Below, piece after piece: positions 23,049 to 30,805 of a DNA stretch of 30,805 nt. The notes beneath the pieces were generated by a model, which was not told where the DNA came from, made no database searches, and saw only the letters and a program-made list of their open reading frames with translations. Within the stretch, counting starts at the first letter, position 1, and every line of letters starts with the position of its first letter. Source of the DNA: Candidatus Bathyarchaeota archaeon. Its GTDB lineage: Archaea > Thermoproteota > Bathyarchaeia > TCS64. The stretch is taken from the NCBI GenBank assembly GCA_030601645.1, contig JAUWBQ010000004.1, positions 1 to 30,805 on the forward strand. Reading direction: 5' to 3'. Position numbers and translations under genes: made by a program.

Positions 23049-24761
23049 ATGTCACAAATAAGTAACACTACGAAATATGCACTTGTAGCTGCAGTTTTAA
23101 TAATCATAGTAGGTTCGGCATTGTATTACAATAACTTACAAGTACAAAAAAGAAAAGACCGGGAAGAACTTGAAGCAAGAATAGTGCCACCGATAGAGTA
23201 TATCATGCACGGGCCAGCCACTCATCCAGAGCGATACGAAGTCACCCATAACTTCGCCGAGAACATCAAATTACTGGGGCTCGCCGTCGAGGAATCCCCA
23301 CTGGATTTCATGGCGGCAGTTACCATACAAAGGATGTCGCCGTGGGACTACGATATCGGTACGGGCTCATGGCTATCCACAGCTGCTAGAATCGATCCAG
23401 ATGTTCTGCTATGGGTGAACTACCACTCTTCACAGACCGTGGAGCGGGGTTCAAACATGGCGGGGTTGGAGGATGCGGAACTAGACCAGTTGCTGGAGGC
23501 TCAGAAGGCCGAGTACGATCTGGACGCGAGGCAGGAGATCGTCTATGCGATCCAGGAACGAGTTGCAGAGCTCATATCTACTATCCCCCTGTTCCATCAC
23601 AAAGCTGTACAATTCTACAACCATGAAACTTTCTCAAATTGGCCTATAATTCAGGGATCTGATCTAGTTAACCAGATCTCGATAACGGAGATAGTGCCAC
23701 TCACGGATAACAAGGTTGTAAACATTGGTTCGGATGAACCAACCGACGGATTCAGCCCCTTCGATGCGTCCGCTCAGATCTCTATCGATCTCATGTTCCT
23801 GTATGGACGAATACTCCAATACAAACCTGAAGGCGGCCTACAGGGAGACCATGCAGAGAGCTGGAAGGCAGTCGATGACACAACAATCGAAGTCACTCTC
23901 AGGAACGGACTATCATTCCACGATGGAGTGCCCCTAACCGCAGACGATGTCGCGTTCACGTTTAACTACATAAAGGACTGGGAGATCCCGGTCTACGCTG
24001 GTCTTATCGAGGCAATTGAATCGGTAGAGGCTGTGGACGCCGATACCGTGGTTTTCAACCTGAAATACCCCACTGCAACCCTGTACTCCACGACGTTCAC
24101 CTTGGTACCCATCCTGCCAGAGCATATCTGGACGGATGTTGTCGAGAATGAGGGACTCAGCAACCCACAGGACTGGAACAACCCAGAGCCAATAGGGAGC
24201 GGTCCCATGAAGATGGTGGACTGGAACGTCGGTGAGAGCGTGGTCTGGGAGACCTTCGAGAACTACTGGAAGCCCATCAACGTCGAGGGCGCGATATGGG
24301 TAGAGCACCTGAACGTCGAGGGAAAGTTCCTGTCACTGAAGGCAAAGACAATCGACGCAATGATCGAGCCTATCTCAATCTCTCTGGAGGCTGAGGCAAG
24401 GGAGCTGGACTACTTAACTGAGATCGAACTCCTGGACATAGGCGTACCATATGCCATGATAAACATGAGGCGCTATCCTGGTGCAGACCTAGCTTACAGA
24501 CAAGCACTTGCACACTCTTATGAATGGGACTATGCCGTTGATGTGGTCTTCAGAGGGGAAGCATACATGGGCTCGAACATGATCGCCAGATCCAATGTAT
24601 TCTGGAACAACCCCGATGCTGACTTCTCGGAACTGTTTGAATTCGACATCGACCTAGCTCGACAGATACTCGCCGACGCAGGATATGAGTGGGACGACGA
24701 AGGAAGACTGCTCTATCCAGAAGCGTTAATGCCATTGATCGAAGCACAAGCTGAGCATTAG
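23049..24761 (+). CDS. Peptide ABC transporter substrate-binding protein (SBP family 5), apparently circularly permuted
   Basis: A 570-residue membrane-anchored binding protein. Residues 10-27 form one hydrophobic helix with no lipobox Cys, followed by a charged stalk (QKRKDREELEAR). Residues about 46-216 match what is normally the C-terminal part of DppA/OppA: ENIKLLGLAV, SPWDYDIGTGSW, DAELDQLL, DARQEIVYAIQE and STIPLFHHKAVQF. Residues 222-570 then match the normal N-terminal and middle parts: VVNIGSDEPTDGFSPFD, HAESWKAVDD, LRNGLSFHDGVPLTADDV, IGSGPMKM, YRQALAHSYEW and ARQILADAGYEWDDEGRLLYPE, where the protein ends. The two pieces together cover the whole fold once, in swapped order. ATG 23049 with AGGTG is preferred over GTG 23040. 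Its permeases and ATPases follow. Confidence 0.88.
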   Translation: MSQISNTTKYALVAAVLIIIVGSALYYNNLQVQKRKDREELEARIVPPIEYIMHGPATHPERYEVTHNFAENIKLLGLAVEESPLDFMAAVTIQRMSPWDYDIGTGSWLSTAARIDPDVLLWVNYHSSQTVERGSNMAGLEDAELDQLLEAQKAEYDLDARQEIVYAIQERVAELISTIPLFHHKAVQFYNHETFSNWPIIQGSDLVNQISITEIVPLTDNKVVNIGSDEPTDGFSPFDASAQISIDLMFLYGRILQYKPEGGLQGDHAESWKAVDDTTIEVTLRNGLSFHDGVPLTADDVAFTFNYIKDWEIPVYAGLIEAIESVEAVDADTVVFNLKYPTATLYSTTFTLVPILPEHIWTDVVENEGLSNPQDWNNPEPIGSGPMKMVDWNVGESVVWETFENYWKPINVEGAIWVEHLNVEGKFLSLKAKTIDAMIEPISISLEAEARELDYLTEIELLDIGVPYAMINMRRYPGADLAYRQALAHSYEWDYAVDVVFRGEAYMGSNMIARSNVFWNNPDADFSELFEFDIDLARQILADAGYEWDDEGRLLYPEALMPLIEAQAEH

Positions 24762-24792
24762 ATGAAACAAAATAATAAAAATAACTCAACCC

Positions 24793-24799
24793 TTTTTTT
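24793..24799 (+). terminator. T7 tract after the binding-protein gene
   Basis: CCTTTTTTTATT starts about 30 bases past the stop codon and precedes a new promoter for the permease operon. It probably lets the binding protein be expressed separately. Confidence 0.5.
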
Positions 24800-24825
24800 A
24801 TTACAATTCGAGAGTGAAAAAGATA

Positions 24826-24838
24826 GTTTTATATTATG
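24826..24838 (+). promoter_or_regulatory. TATA box of the permease/ATPase operon
   Basis: GTTTTATATTATG is centred about 32 bases before ATG 24864; AGGTTGATT lies just before the start codon and could pair with the 16S rRNA 3' end. Confidence 0.5.
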
Positions 24839-24863
24839 TCGAAATCTGGAATAGGTTGATTCG

Positions 24864-25838
24864 ATGGGAAGAAAGGAATTCATTATACGGCGTATAATAA
24901 GCGCAGTAATTATCATATTCACCACAACGAGTTTGCTCTTCTTCTTGTTCCGGATGATGCCGGGTGACCCTACGGCGCTCTACCTTGACCCTAGCTTGTC
25001 AGCGGAGGACAGGCTGAACATGGTAAAATACTTTGGCCTGGACAAGCCGGTGGGGGTCCAATATATCAATTACTTGAAGGGCATGTTCTCCGGGAATTTT
25101 GGGCGCTCGTTCTACTATAACGTCCCGGCGTTACAAGTGCTCCGAGATAAGATCTGGAATACCCTGATCTTGTCCGGTGTTAGCTTTGTTGTCTCCTATT
25201 CTATCGGGATATTCTTGGGCGCGACTCTGACGCGCCTCAGAGGAGAGATCGCTGAAAGGAGTGTTCTGGTCGTGTCGTTCCTGGTAAGAGCCACTCCTAC
25301 CTTCTGGGTGGGAATCATCATAATAATGTTATTCTCCTTCAGACTAGGATGGTTCCCTCACTCGGGGATGCACACTCCGGGAATTATCCCGTCCGGCTTC
25401 GCAAAATATATCAGCGCCGACTTCCTGAGGCACCTCGTTTTGCCCGTTCTCGTATCTTCAATATACTATTTCTCGTTCCCTATGTTGGTACTGAGAAACA
25501 GCATGCTGGAGATTCAGGGGGAGGACTTTATAGAATTGGCCAGAGCCAAGGGGCTGTCCACGAGAAGCGTTCTCTTCAAACACGTCATGAGGAACGCGAT
25601 GCTCCCTCTGGTGACCATCATGAGCGTCTACGTAGGAATGTCGCTGAGTGGGGCAGCCGTTCTCGAGTATGTGTTCTCATGGCCCGGCCTGGGAAACGAG
25701 TTGCTCCTGTCGATCAAGAGAGCCGATTATCCCGTTGCGCAGGCAGCGTTCTTCATACTATCCGTCTCGATGGTCGTGATGAACTTCATCGCCGACATGC
25801 TATACGGATACCTAGATCCAAGAGTGGTGTACAACTGA
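24864..25838 (+). CDS. dppB: Peptide ABC transporter permease, DppB/OppB type
   Basis: A 324-residue integral membrane protein. The first helix lies at about residues 10-28 and is followed by the family hallmark FRMMPGDPTALYLDP. The QYINYLKGMFSGNFGRSF extracellular segment and the cytoplasmic EAA loop (EDFIELARAKGLSTRSVLFKHV) that docks on the ATPases are visible, as is the C-terminal DPRVVYN end typical of DppB. Six helices are expected for the family. It is first in a four-gene operon with its own promoter; its TGA overlaps the next ATG by one base. Confidence 0.92.
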   Translation: MGRKEFIIRRIISAVIIIFTTTSLLFFLFRMMPGDPTALYLDPSLSAEDRLNMVKYFGLDKPVGVQYINYLKGMFSGNFGRSFYYNVPALQVLRDKIWNTLILSGVSFVVSYSIGIFLGATLTRLRGEIAERSVLVVSFLVRATPTFWVGIIIIMLFSFRLGWFPHSGMHTPGIIPSGFAKYISADFLRHLVLPVLVSSIYYFSFPMLVLRNSMLEIQGEDFIELARAKGLSTRSVLFKHVMRNAMLPLVTIMSVYVGMSLSGAAVLEYVFSWPGLGNELLLSIKRADYPVAQAAFFILSVSMVVMNFIADMLYGYLDPRVVYN

Positions 25839-26710
25839 TGAGCTTTAACGTATTAAGACCAATAAAGCTCTTCATTCGCAGGCAGATAGAGATCATAGGA
25901 ACGAGCAAGCTCTCCATACTCGGAGGGCTGATACTATCATTCTTCTTCATCCTGGCGATTGTTGGACCATACGTTGCACCCTATGATCCATACAGCGTCG
26001 ACAGAGATTCGCTTCTCAGCCCTCCCTCCAAGGAGCACCTGTTTGGGACATCATACCTTGGAAGGGACATCCTGAGTCAGGTCATCGTAGGAACAAAGGC
26101 AACCATCGTCGTGGGATTGACGGCCGCCATCATCACTGTGTCCATTGGTTTCATGGTTGGTCTGGTATCGGGTTATTTTGGCGGCTATTTAGACGAGGTG
26201 CTGATGAGGCTCACCGATCTTGCGTACTCTCTGCCCATGCTTCCATTCATTCTCGTACTGTCTGGGATGCTCCGGCCAAGCATGTGGAACGTCATCATGG
26301 CGATAGCGATATTGCAGTGGAGAGCGCCGGCGAGGGTCATCAGGTCCGAGGTGATGTCGATATCCCACAGGGCTTACATCAAGGCTGCGAAGATATCGGG
26401 GGCAAGCAGCGCGAGGATCATATTCGTTCACATAGCGCCCAACGTCCTCTCCCTGCTCTTCCTCTATCTCTCCGTGGTCACGGGTTGGGCGATCCTCACC
26501 GAGGCCACGGTGAGCTTTCTCGGCTTCGGAGATCCTTCGGTAATCACATGGGGCAAGATGCTCCAGACGGCTTTCGTCACAGGGTCGCTGAGAACCGCCT
26601 GGTGGTGGGTGGTTCCGCCGGGCATTTCCATAATGGTGCTCGTCCTATCCGTCTTCCTGCTAAGCCTCGCGTATGAGGAGGTTACGAACCCACGGCTCAA
26701 AGGGTATTGA
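25838..26710 (+). CDS. dppC: Peptide ABC transporter permease, DppC/OppC type
   Basis: A 290-residue membrane protein that pairs with the DppB-type subunit. It has a cytoplasmic N-terminus, a first helix near residues 29-48 ending in VAPYDPYSVD, then LFGTSYLGRDILSQVIVG, a DppC landmark. The EAA loop HRAYIKAAKISGASSARIIF lies before the last helices, and the protein ends DPRLKG-like as NPRLKGY. The start is fixed by the TGATG overlap with dppB; the much longer in-frame reading upstream is only the shifted frame of dppB. Confidence 0.92.
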   Translation: MSFNVLRPIKLFIRRQIEIIGTSKLSILGGLILSFFFILAIVGPYVAPYDPYSVDRDSLLSPPSKEHLFGTSYLGRDILSQVIVGTKATIVVGLTAAIITVSIGFMVGLVSGYFGGYLDEVLMRLTDLAYSLPMLPFILVLSGMLRPSMWNVIMAIAILQWRAPARVIRSEVMSISHRAYIKAAKISGASSARIIFVHIAPNVLSLLFLYLSVVTGWAILTEATVSFLGFGDPSVITWGKMLQTAFVTGSLRTAWWWVVPPGISIMVLVLSVFLLSLAYEEVTNPRLKGY

Positions 26711-26711
26711 C

Positions 26712-27728
26712 ATGACTCTGCTGGATGTAAAAGACCTCACCATCGCATACAGGGTAGGCAAGAGCCAGATCACGGCAGTCGACGGAGTCTCAATAGAGGT
26801 GGATGAAGGGGACATCCTGGGCATCGTAGGCGAGTCTGGCTGCGGAAAGACCACCTTCGGCAAATCGCTGCTCAAGCTGTTGCCTCCCAACGCGAGGGTT
26901 GTCAGCGGGGAGGTCATCTACAAGGGGAAAGACCTCCTGAAGCTGTCCGAGAAACAGCTCTCGAAGATAAGGTGGAAGGAAATCGCCTACATCCCCCAGA
27001 GCTCCATGAACGCCCTCGATCCCGTGTACAGGATATCGTACCAGCTCACGGAAGCCATACTGCAGCATGAGAAGGTCGACAAGAAGGAGGCCCTTGAGAG
27101 ATCGATCAAGTACCTGGAGCTGACGGGGATCGAGAGCAAGAGGTTGATGGATTACCCCCACAACCTGAGCGGCGGTATGAAGCAGAGGGTCCTCATAGCC
27201 ATGGCCCTTGTCCTCAACCCGAGCCTCATAATCCTCGACGAGCCCACGACAGCCTTAGACGTGATCAGCCAGGCGAAGATCGTGGACGAGATACTGAAGA
27301 TGAGAGACAACTTCAGGACAACGCTCTTCTTCATCACTCACAACATCGCGTTGGTGGCTGAGATCTGTGAAAAGGTCGCCGTGATGTACGCCGGTAAGAT
27401 CGTGGAGTTCGCGGACGTCAAGACGATCTTCAAAGCCCCCTACCACCCGTACACCATGGGGCTCCAGAACGCATATCCGTCGATAGTTGAGAATAAGGAG
27501 CTGATCTCCATCCCAGGGTTCCCCCCGGACTTGGAGAACCCACCGAAGGGCTGCAGGTTCCATACGAGATGCCCCTTCAGAGAGGCCATATGCTACGATA
27601 CGGAGCCAGAACACGTGAAGATAAGCGAGGGACAGTGGTGTCTATGCCACTTCACGGAGAGGGCTGAAGAGTTCAGAGAGCTGGCGAAGAGGGAGTCCAC
27701 GTGGAGGAACGCCTATGAGTCAGACTGA
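26712..27728 (+). CDS. dppD: Peptide ABC transporter ATPase, DppD/OppD type
   Basis: A 338-residue ATPase. Walker A is GESGCGKT (40-47), the Q-loop is PQSS (95-98), the ABC signature is LSGGM (152-156) and Walker B is LIILDEP (172-178), followed by the H-loop in FFITHN. The C-terminal oligopeptide-transporter domain carries the Cys set GCRFHTRCP, AICYDTEP and QWCLCHF, which in some DppD proteins holds a [4Fe-4S] cluster. The start is ATG 26712, one base after the dppC stop codon; an upstream in-frame start lies inside dppC. Confidence 0.92.
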   Translation: MTLLDVKDLTIAYRVGKSQITAVDGVSIEVDEGDILGIVGESGCGKTTFGKSLLKLLPPNARVVSGEVIYKGKDLLKLSEKQLSKIRWKEIAYIPQSSMNALDPVYRISYQLTEAILQHEKVDKKEALERSIKYLELTGIESKRLMDYPHNLSGGMKQRVLIAMALVLNPSLIILDEPTTALDVISQAKIVDEILKMRDNFRTTLFFITHNIALVAEICEKVAVMYAGKIVEFADVKTIFKAPYHPYTMGLQNAYPSIVENKELISIPGFPPDLENPPKGCRFHTRCPFREAICYDTEPEHVKISEGQWCLCHFTERAEEFRELAKRESTWRNAYESD

Positions 27729-28716
27729 CGCCCCGATCGTCGAGGTCGAGAACCTGAAGAAATGGTATCCCCTCAGGAAGGGGCTGATAGCCTCCATGCT
27801 CTCGAGAGGGCCTAGTAAATACTTGAAGGCCGTGGACGGCATCTCGTTCAAGATAGAGAGGGGCGAGTTTTTCGGGCTTGCCGGGGAGAGCGGGTGCGGG
27901 AAGACCACAACGGGAGAGCTCTTGGTGGGTCTCCAAGAACCCACGGATGGCGAGATAAGGTTCGGTGGAGTTAATCTAGAGTCCATAGCCCGCAAGGACT
28001 ACAAGGCGTTCAGGAAGAAGACCCAGATGATCTTCCAGAACCCCTACGAGACCCTGAACCCAAGGCTCACGGTCCTTGAGACGATCTCTGAGCCGTTGAA
28101 GATCCATGGAGTCAGAGACCAAAAAGAGCGCTTGGCGCGAGTCATAGAAACCCTCGAACTGGTGGAGTTGAAGCCCCCGTCGAAGTACCTCAACAAGTAC
28201 CCCCACGAGATGAGCGGGGGGGAGAGGCAGAGAATAGCCATAGGCAGGGCGATAACGCTCGACCCAGATTTCATCGTCGCAGACGAGCCGACTTCGATGC
28301 TGGACGTCTCGATCAGAGCCAGCATACTCAACCTCCTAGACGACCTGAGGAAGCGCATGGGGATAACGATGCTGTACATCTCCCACGACCTCTCCACCAT
28401 AAAGTATCTCTGCGACAGGACTGCGATAATGTATCTCGGCAAGATTGTCGAGATAGGCCCGACAGATATCGTACTGCAAAATCCCGCGCACCCCTATTCG
28501 AAGGCGTTGATGTCGGCCATCCCCATCCCCGACCCCGATGTGAAGAGAGGTAAAATAGACATCAAAGGGGGGGTACCCGACCCCATCGATCTGCCTCCAG
28601 GGTGCAGGTTTATGCCGAGATGCCCCGTCGCTGATGACTCATGCAGCCAGGAAGAGCCTTCGCTGGTTGAAATCGAGAAGGGTCATTTCGTTTCATGCCG
28701 TATCAAAGGTGTCTAG
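27715..28716 (+). CDS. dppF: Peptide ABC transporter ATPase, DppF/OppF type
   Basis: A 333-residue ATPase partner of DppD. Walker A is GESGCGKT (57-64), the Q-loop is FQNPYETLNPR, the signature is MSGGE (166-170), Walker B is FIVADEP (186-192), and the H-loop is YISHDLS. The C-terminal domain reads GCRFMPRCP, DDSCSQEEP and FVSCRI, again with four Cys. The gene overlaps dppD by 14 bases, indicating translational coupling. It ends the importer operon, 64 bases from the convergent regulator. Confidence 0.92.
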   Translation: MSQTDAPIVEVENLKKWYPLRKGLIASMLSRGPSKYLKAVDGISFKIERGEFFGLAGESGCGKTTTGELLVGLQEPTDGEIRFGGVNLESIARKDYKAFRKKTQMIFQNPYETLNPRLTVLETISEPLKIHGVRDQKERLARVIETLELVELKPPSKYLNKYPHEMSGGERQRIAIGRAITLDPDFIVADEPTSMLDVSIRASILNLLDDLRKRMGITMLYISHDLSTIKYLCDRTAIMYLGKIVEIGPTDIVLQNPAHPYSKALMSAIPIPDPDVKRGKIDIKGGVPDPIDLPPGCRFMPRCPVADDSCSQEEPSLVEIEKGHFVSCRIKGV

Positions 28717-28769
28717 AGATCTGCCGGTAGGTCGAGTCTCGTTCTTGAGAGTGACAGATTTAAATGGGA

Positions 28770-28782
28770 GATCCGTCGGATC
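28770..28782. repeat. Short inverted repeat between convergent genes
   Basis: GATCC-GTC-GGATC lies in the 64-base gap after dppF and just touches the stop codon of the regulator. It may form a weak 3' hairpin; no long T-tract follows. Confidence 0.3.
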
Positions 28783-29422
28783 ACCCTGAGCTCCTTATGG
28801 AGTTGAGGAACCCCCTCAGCTCCCTGATGAGCTCAAGGGAGGCCTCGAACTCCTCGTCGCTCATCCCGATCAGGCTGGCGTACTGCAGTATCCGGCTCAG
28901 GAGCATCGGATTCATCGGTCCGAACTTCATGAAGTAGCCAGAGAAGCTGCAGTAGGTGCAGATCCCGTTCTCCACCGATGGGGCGCCCGGCGTCCTTATG
29001 CTCGTCTCGTGTAGCCCGGAGAGCCTCTCGGCGTTCTCCCCGCTGACCTCGACTCCGACGCCCAGCTCGTTGAGGCCGTTCAGGATGTCGAAGGAGCTCT
29101 GGTAGTCGTTCTCCTCCATCCTGTCCTCGTTGTAGATGAAGGTGTCCGCCGTGACCGCGTAGTGCCTCTCTATGAGGTGCCCCGACAGCCTCTCGGAGAT
29201 CACCATGACGAGTCCGGCCTCCTGGAGCTTCCCGATGTGATGGTAGATGTTCTGGGTCGTCATGCCCAGCTTGGAGGCGATCTCCTTCACCGTGAGTTCG
29301 CTGTCCCTAAGGAGGAAGATGATCCTCCTCCTGGTCTCGTCTCCCAGGAGCGCGAAGGCCTCCTCGGTGATCGGCCTCAGCAGCCTGTTCGGATCGGGTG
29401 TATCCGTCATCGTGCCCACCAT
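28781..29422 (-). CDS. ArsR-like winged-helix transcriptional regulator
   Basis: A 213-residue protein with an N-terminal winged helix (about 18-90): EAFALLGDETRRRIIFLL, LTVKEIASKLGMTTQNIYHHIGKLQEAGLV, then a wing near 75-90. This is the ArsR/helix-turn-helix type common in archaea. The larger C-terminal part (90-213) is not recognised; it contains ICTYC (154-158, a CxxC pair) and an acidic helical end, perhaps an effector or dimer domain. A longer frame from 29461 is rejected since its ATG overlaps the TATA box at 29448-29457. ATG 29410 is an alternative start. Its place between importer and MutL-like gene suggests control of one or both (inference). Confidence 0.75.
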   Translation of the reverse strand: MVGTMTDTPDPNRLLRPITEEAFALLGDETRRRIIFLLRDSELTVKEIASKLGMTTQNIYHHIGKLQEAGLVMVISERLSGHLIERHYAVTADTFIYNEDRMEENDYQSSFDILNGLNELGVGVEVSGENAERLSGLHETSIRTPGAPSVENGICTYCSFSGYFMKFGPMNPMLLSRILQYASLIGMSDEEFEASLELIRELRGFLNSIRSSG

Positions 29423-29522
29423 GTCCAACAGGTAAATGAGCGTCCAACATTTAAACGTCATTTGGTTATTAAAACATAATTATTATATCGGAGCCCAGAG
29501 ATCTTTAAAAATAGTGAAAGAA
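29423..29522. promoter_or_regulatory. Divergent promoter of the regulator and the MutL-like gene
   Basis: CGTTTAAATG on the minus strand (29457-29448) serves the regulator. TATTATATC (29481-29489) serves the plus-strand gene and predicts a leader of about 11 bases. The two boxes are about 30 bases apart, so autoregulation by the winged-helix protein would probably affect both. Confidence 0.45.
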
Positions 29523-30805
29523 ATGGGCTCAGAGAAAGAGTCCTACCTGATTGTAGACATCAACAGCCACCAAACCAAAGCAGCCTTCATAGACTGGACC
29601 GGAGACGAATACGGAGTCCAGGGGACGAGCGAGACCACAACCACCGTGGATCCCCCCGAGCTCGACGTGACCATCGGCGTGGAGAAAGCCATCAGGGGCC
29701 TCGGCCAGAAGCTAGGAAGGGAGCTCTGGGTCGGCGGAAGGCCCTCGAGGGCTCATAGGCTCCTCTGCTCGAGCAGCACGAGCGGGGGCATCTACATGAA
29801 CGTGGCCGGACTCGTGAGGACCATCTCCGCCGAGTCAGCTCAGAGGGCGGCCCTCGGGGCCGGAGCCCTCCTAATGGACGTCTTCTCCCTCGACGACCGA
29901 CGACCCCGCTTCATGCTGATCGATAGGATGAGGAGCTTGAGACCCGAGATCTTCCTGCTCGCAGGCGGGACTGACGGCGGGGCGGAGGCCCAGGTCCTGG
30001 AGATGGCGGGTCTGATAGAGGCCGCTGACGTGAAGCCGAGGTTCGGAGAGGGTTACAAGCTGCCCGTGGTCTACGCCGGGAACGTGGAGATCAGGGAGGA
30101 GGTCTCGAAGGTGCTTGCTGAGGACAGGTACGCCACGAGGGCCGTGGACAACGTCCGTCCCCTCATCGAGACCGAGAACCTCGGACCGGCCAGGGAGGGG
30201 ATCTACGACTCGTACATGGAGCACGTGATAGTCCACTCACCCGGATTCGACAAGTTGGTCGAATGGGTCGAGGGCAAGATAATCCCAAGCCAGGCGGCGA
30301 TAGGGAAGATCCTCTACGCCTACGCCCAGGAGAGGGCGGTGAACCTTCTTGCGGTCGATGTCGGGGGGGCGACCACCGACGTCTACTCGGTCTATGATGG
30401 AGTCTTCAACAGGTCCCTCAACGCCGACATAGGGCTGACCTACGGGATCAGCAACATCATGAAGGAGGCCGGGGTCGAGAACATCATGCGCTGGATACCC
30501 GGAGGCATCGGCGAGAAGAAGGTCCGCAACATCGTGGGCAACATCATGGTATTGCAGCCGGAGTCTCTCTCGGACGAGGAGAGGATGGTTCAGCAGTCCG
30601 CCATCAGGGAGGCCATCAGGCTCGGGCTGGAGCAGCACAGGAACTACGCCACGAGGCTCAAGGGAGTCAGGCTGATACGGGATCTGGGGATGATGTTCGA
30701 ACAGGCCCTGGAGCCCTCGATCCTGAACCTCAAGAGGACCCAGGTCGTCATCGGGAGAGGGAGCGTCTTCAACGACCCGGAGAACCTGAGGATCGCACCG
30801 CTGCT
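29523..30805 (+). CDS. MutL/GlmL-like ASKHA protein (mutase-associated), 3' end outside the window
   Basis: An open frame of 427 codons with no stop before the right edge. It matches the GlmL/MutL family found with B12-dependent glutamate mutase and related aminomutases, thought to be a chaperone or reactivase. Family landmarks are CSSSTSGGIYMNVAGLV (82-98), AALGAGA (109-115), LLAGGTDGGAE (145-155), VVYAGN (182-187) and the nucleotide-binding VDVGGATTDVYS (278-289). The first phosphate loop, usually DIGST-TK, is DINSHQTK (12-19), a notable change. No mutase subunit is in the window; it may lie to the right. The leader is short, with no clear Shine-Dalgarno. Confidence 0.8.
   Translation, partial: MGSEKESYLIVDINSHQTKAAFIDWTGDEYGVQGTSETTTTVDPPELDVTIGVEKAIRGLGQKLGRELWVGGRPSRAHRLLCSSSTSGGIYMNVAGLVRTISAESAQRAALGAGALLMDVFSLDDRRPRFMLIDRMRSLRPEIFLLAGGTDGGAEAQVLEMAGLIEAADVKPRFGEGYKLPVVYAGNVEIREEVSKVLAEDRYATRAVDNVRPLIETENLGPAREGIYDSYMEHVIVHSPGFDKLVEWVEGKIIPSQAAIGKILYAYAQERAVNLLAVDVGGATTDVYSVYDGVFNRSLNADIGLTYGISNIMKEAGVENIMRWIPGGIGEKKVRNIVGNIMVLQPESLSDEERMVQQSAIREAIRLGLEQHRNYATRLKGVRLIRDLGMMFEQALEPSILNLKRTQVVIGRGSVFNDPENLRIAPL

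Noticed and set aside
25349..25837. N-terminal extension of the DppC-type permease frame
   Set aside because: It overlaps dppB out of frame; the TGATG junction at 25836-25840 gives the expected start and family length.
29871..30638. Two abutting minus-strand open frames
   Set aside because: Antisense shadows of the MutL-like gene, which is open from 29523 to the edge and has clear family motifs.
1..30805. CRISPR arrays, insertion sequences, rRNA or tRNA genes
   Set aside because: No regularly spaced repeats, transposase motifs, terminal inverted repeats or RNA-gene signatures were found in the intergenic gaps read by eye; a covariance-model scan was not possible.

Overview
The window looks archaeal. 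Many genes have an AT-rich TATA box centred about 26-28 bases upstream of the start codon with almost no leader, several gene ends are followed by bare oligo-T tracts, and genes lying downstream in operons instead carry Shine-Dalgarno-like sequences. The gene set (tungsten-type aldehyde:ferredoxin oxidoreductase, CsoR, a MutL/GlmL-type ASKHA protein, peptide ABC importer, many amidohydrolases) suits an anaerobic, peptide- or amino-acid-using archaeon. A Bathyarchaeia-like or other uncultured lineage is a guess; no rRNA or phylogenetic marker is present.

Layout. 1-685 (minus): CsoR-type copper repressor followed by the start of a metal P-type ATPase. 881-2167 (minus): a canonical M20 deacylase. 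2345-6337 (minus): a redox block made of a FAD protein with a Cys cluster, a 4x[4Fe-4S] protein and an AOR. 6536-22968: an island dense in amide-bond hydrolases on both strands, most genes with their own promoter. It holds a dihydroorotase/allantoinase-like enzyme, two chlorohydrolase/deaminase-type amidohydrolases, an N-acyl-D-amino-acid deacylase, six further M20-fold proteins, a nitroreductase with an extra N-terminal domain and an aberrant lactate/malate dehydrogenase homologue. 23049-28716 (plus): a complete oligopeptide-type ABC importer (binding protein, two permeases, two ATPases). 28781-29422 (minus): an ArsR-like regulator. 29523-30805 (plus): a MutL/GlmL-like gene running off the window.

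How it may work together (inference): the importer brings in peptides or N-blocked amino acids; amidohydrolases and M20 proteins open cyclic amides and remove acyl or carbamoyl groups, including from D-amino acids; dehydrogenase, nitroreductase and AOR handle the carbon skeletons; and the MutL-like protein hints at an amino-acid mutase beyond the right edge.

The most unusual points are: (1) the binding protein at 23049-24761 appears circularly permuted, with its usual C-terminal segment placed in front of its usual N-terminal segment; (2) four M20 paralogues share the same loss of one metal site (bridging Asp to Asn, second Glu to Leu); (3) two other M20-fold proteins have lost nearly all metal ligands; (4) the dehydrogenase homologue keeps its Asp/Arg/His set but lacks the substrate-loop arginines.
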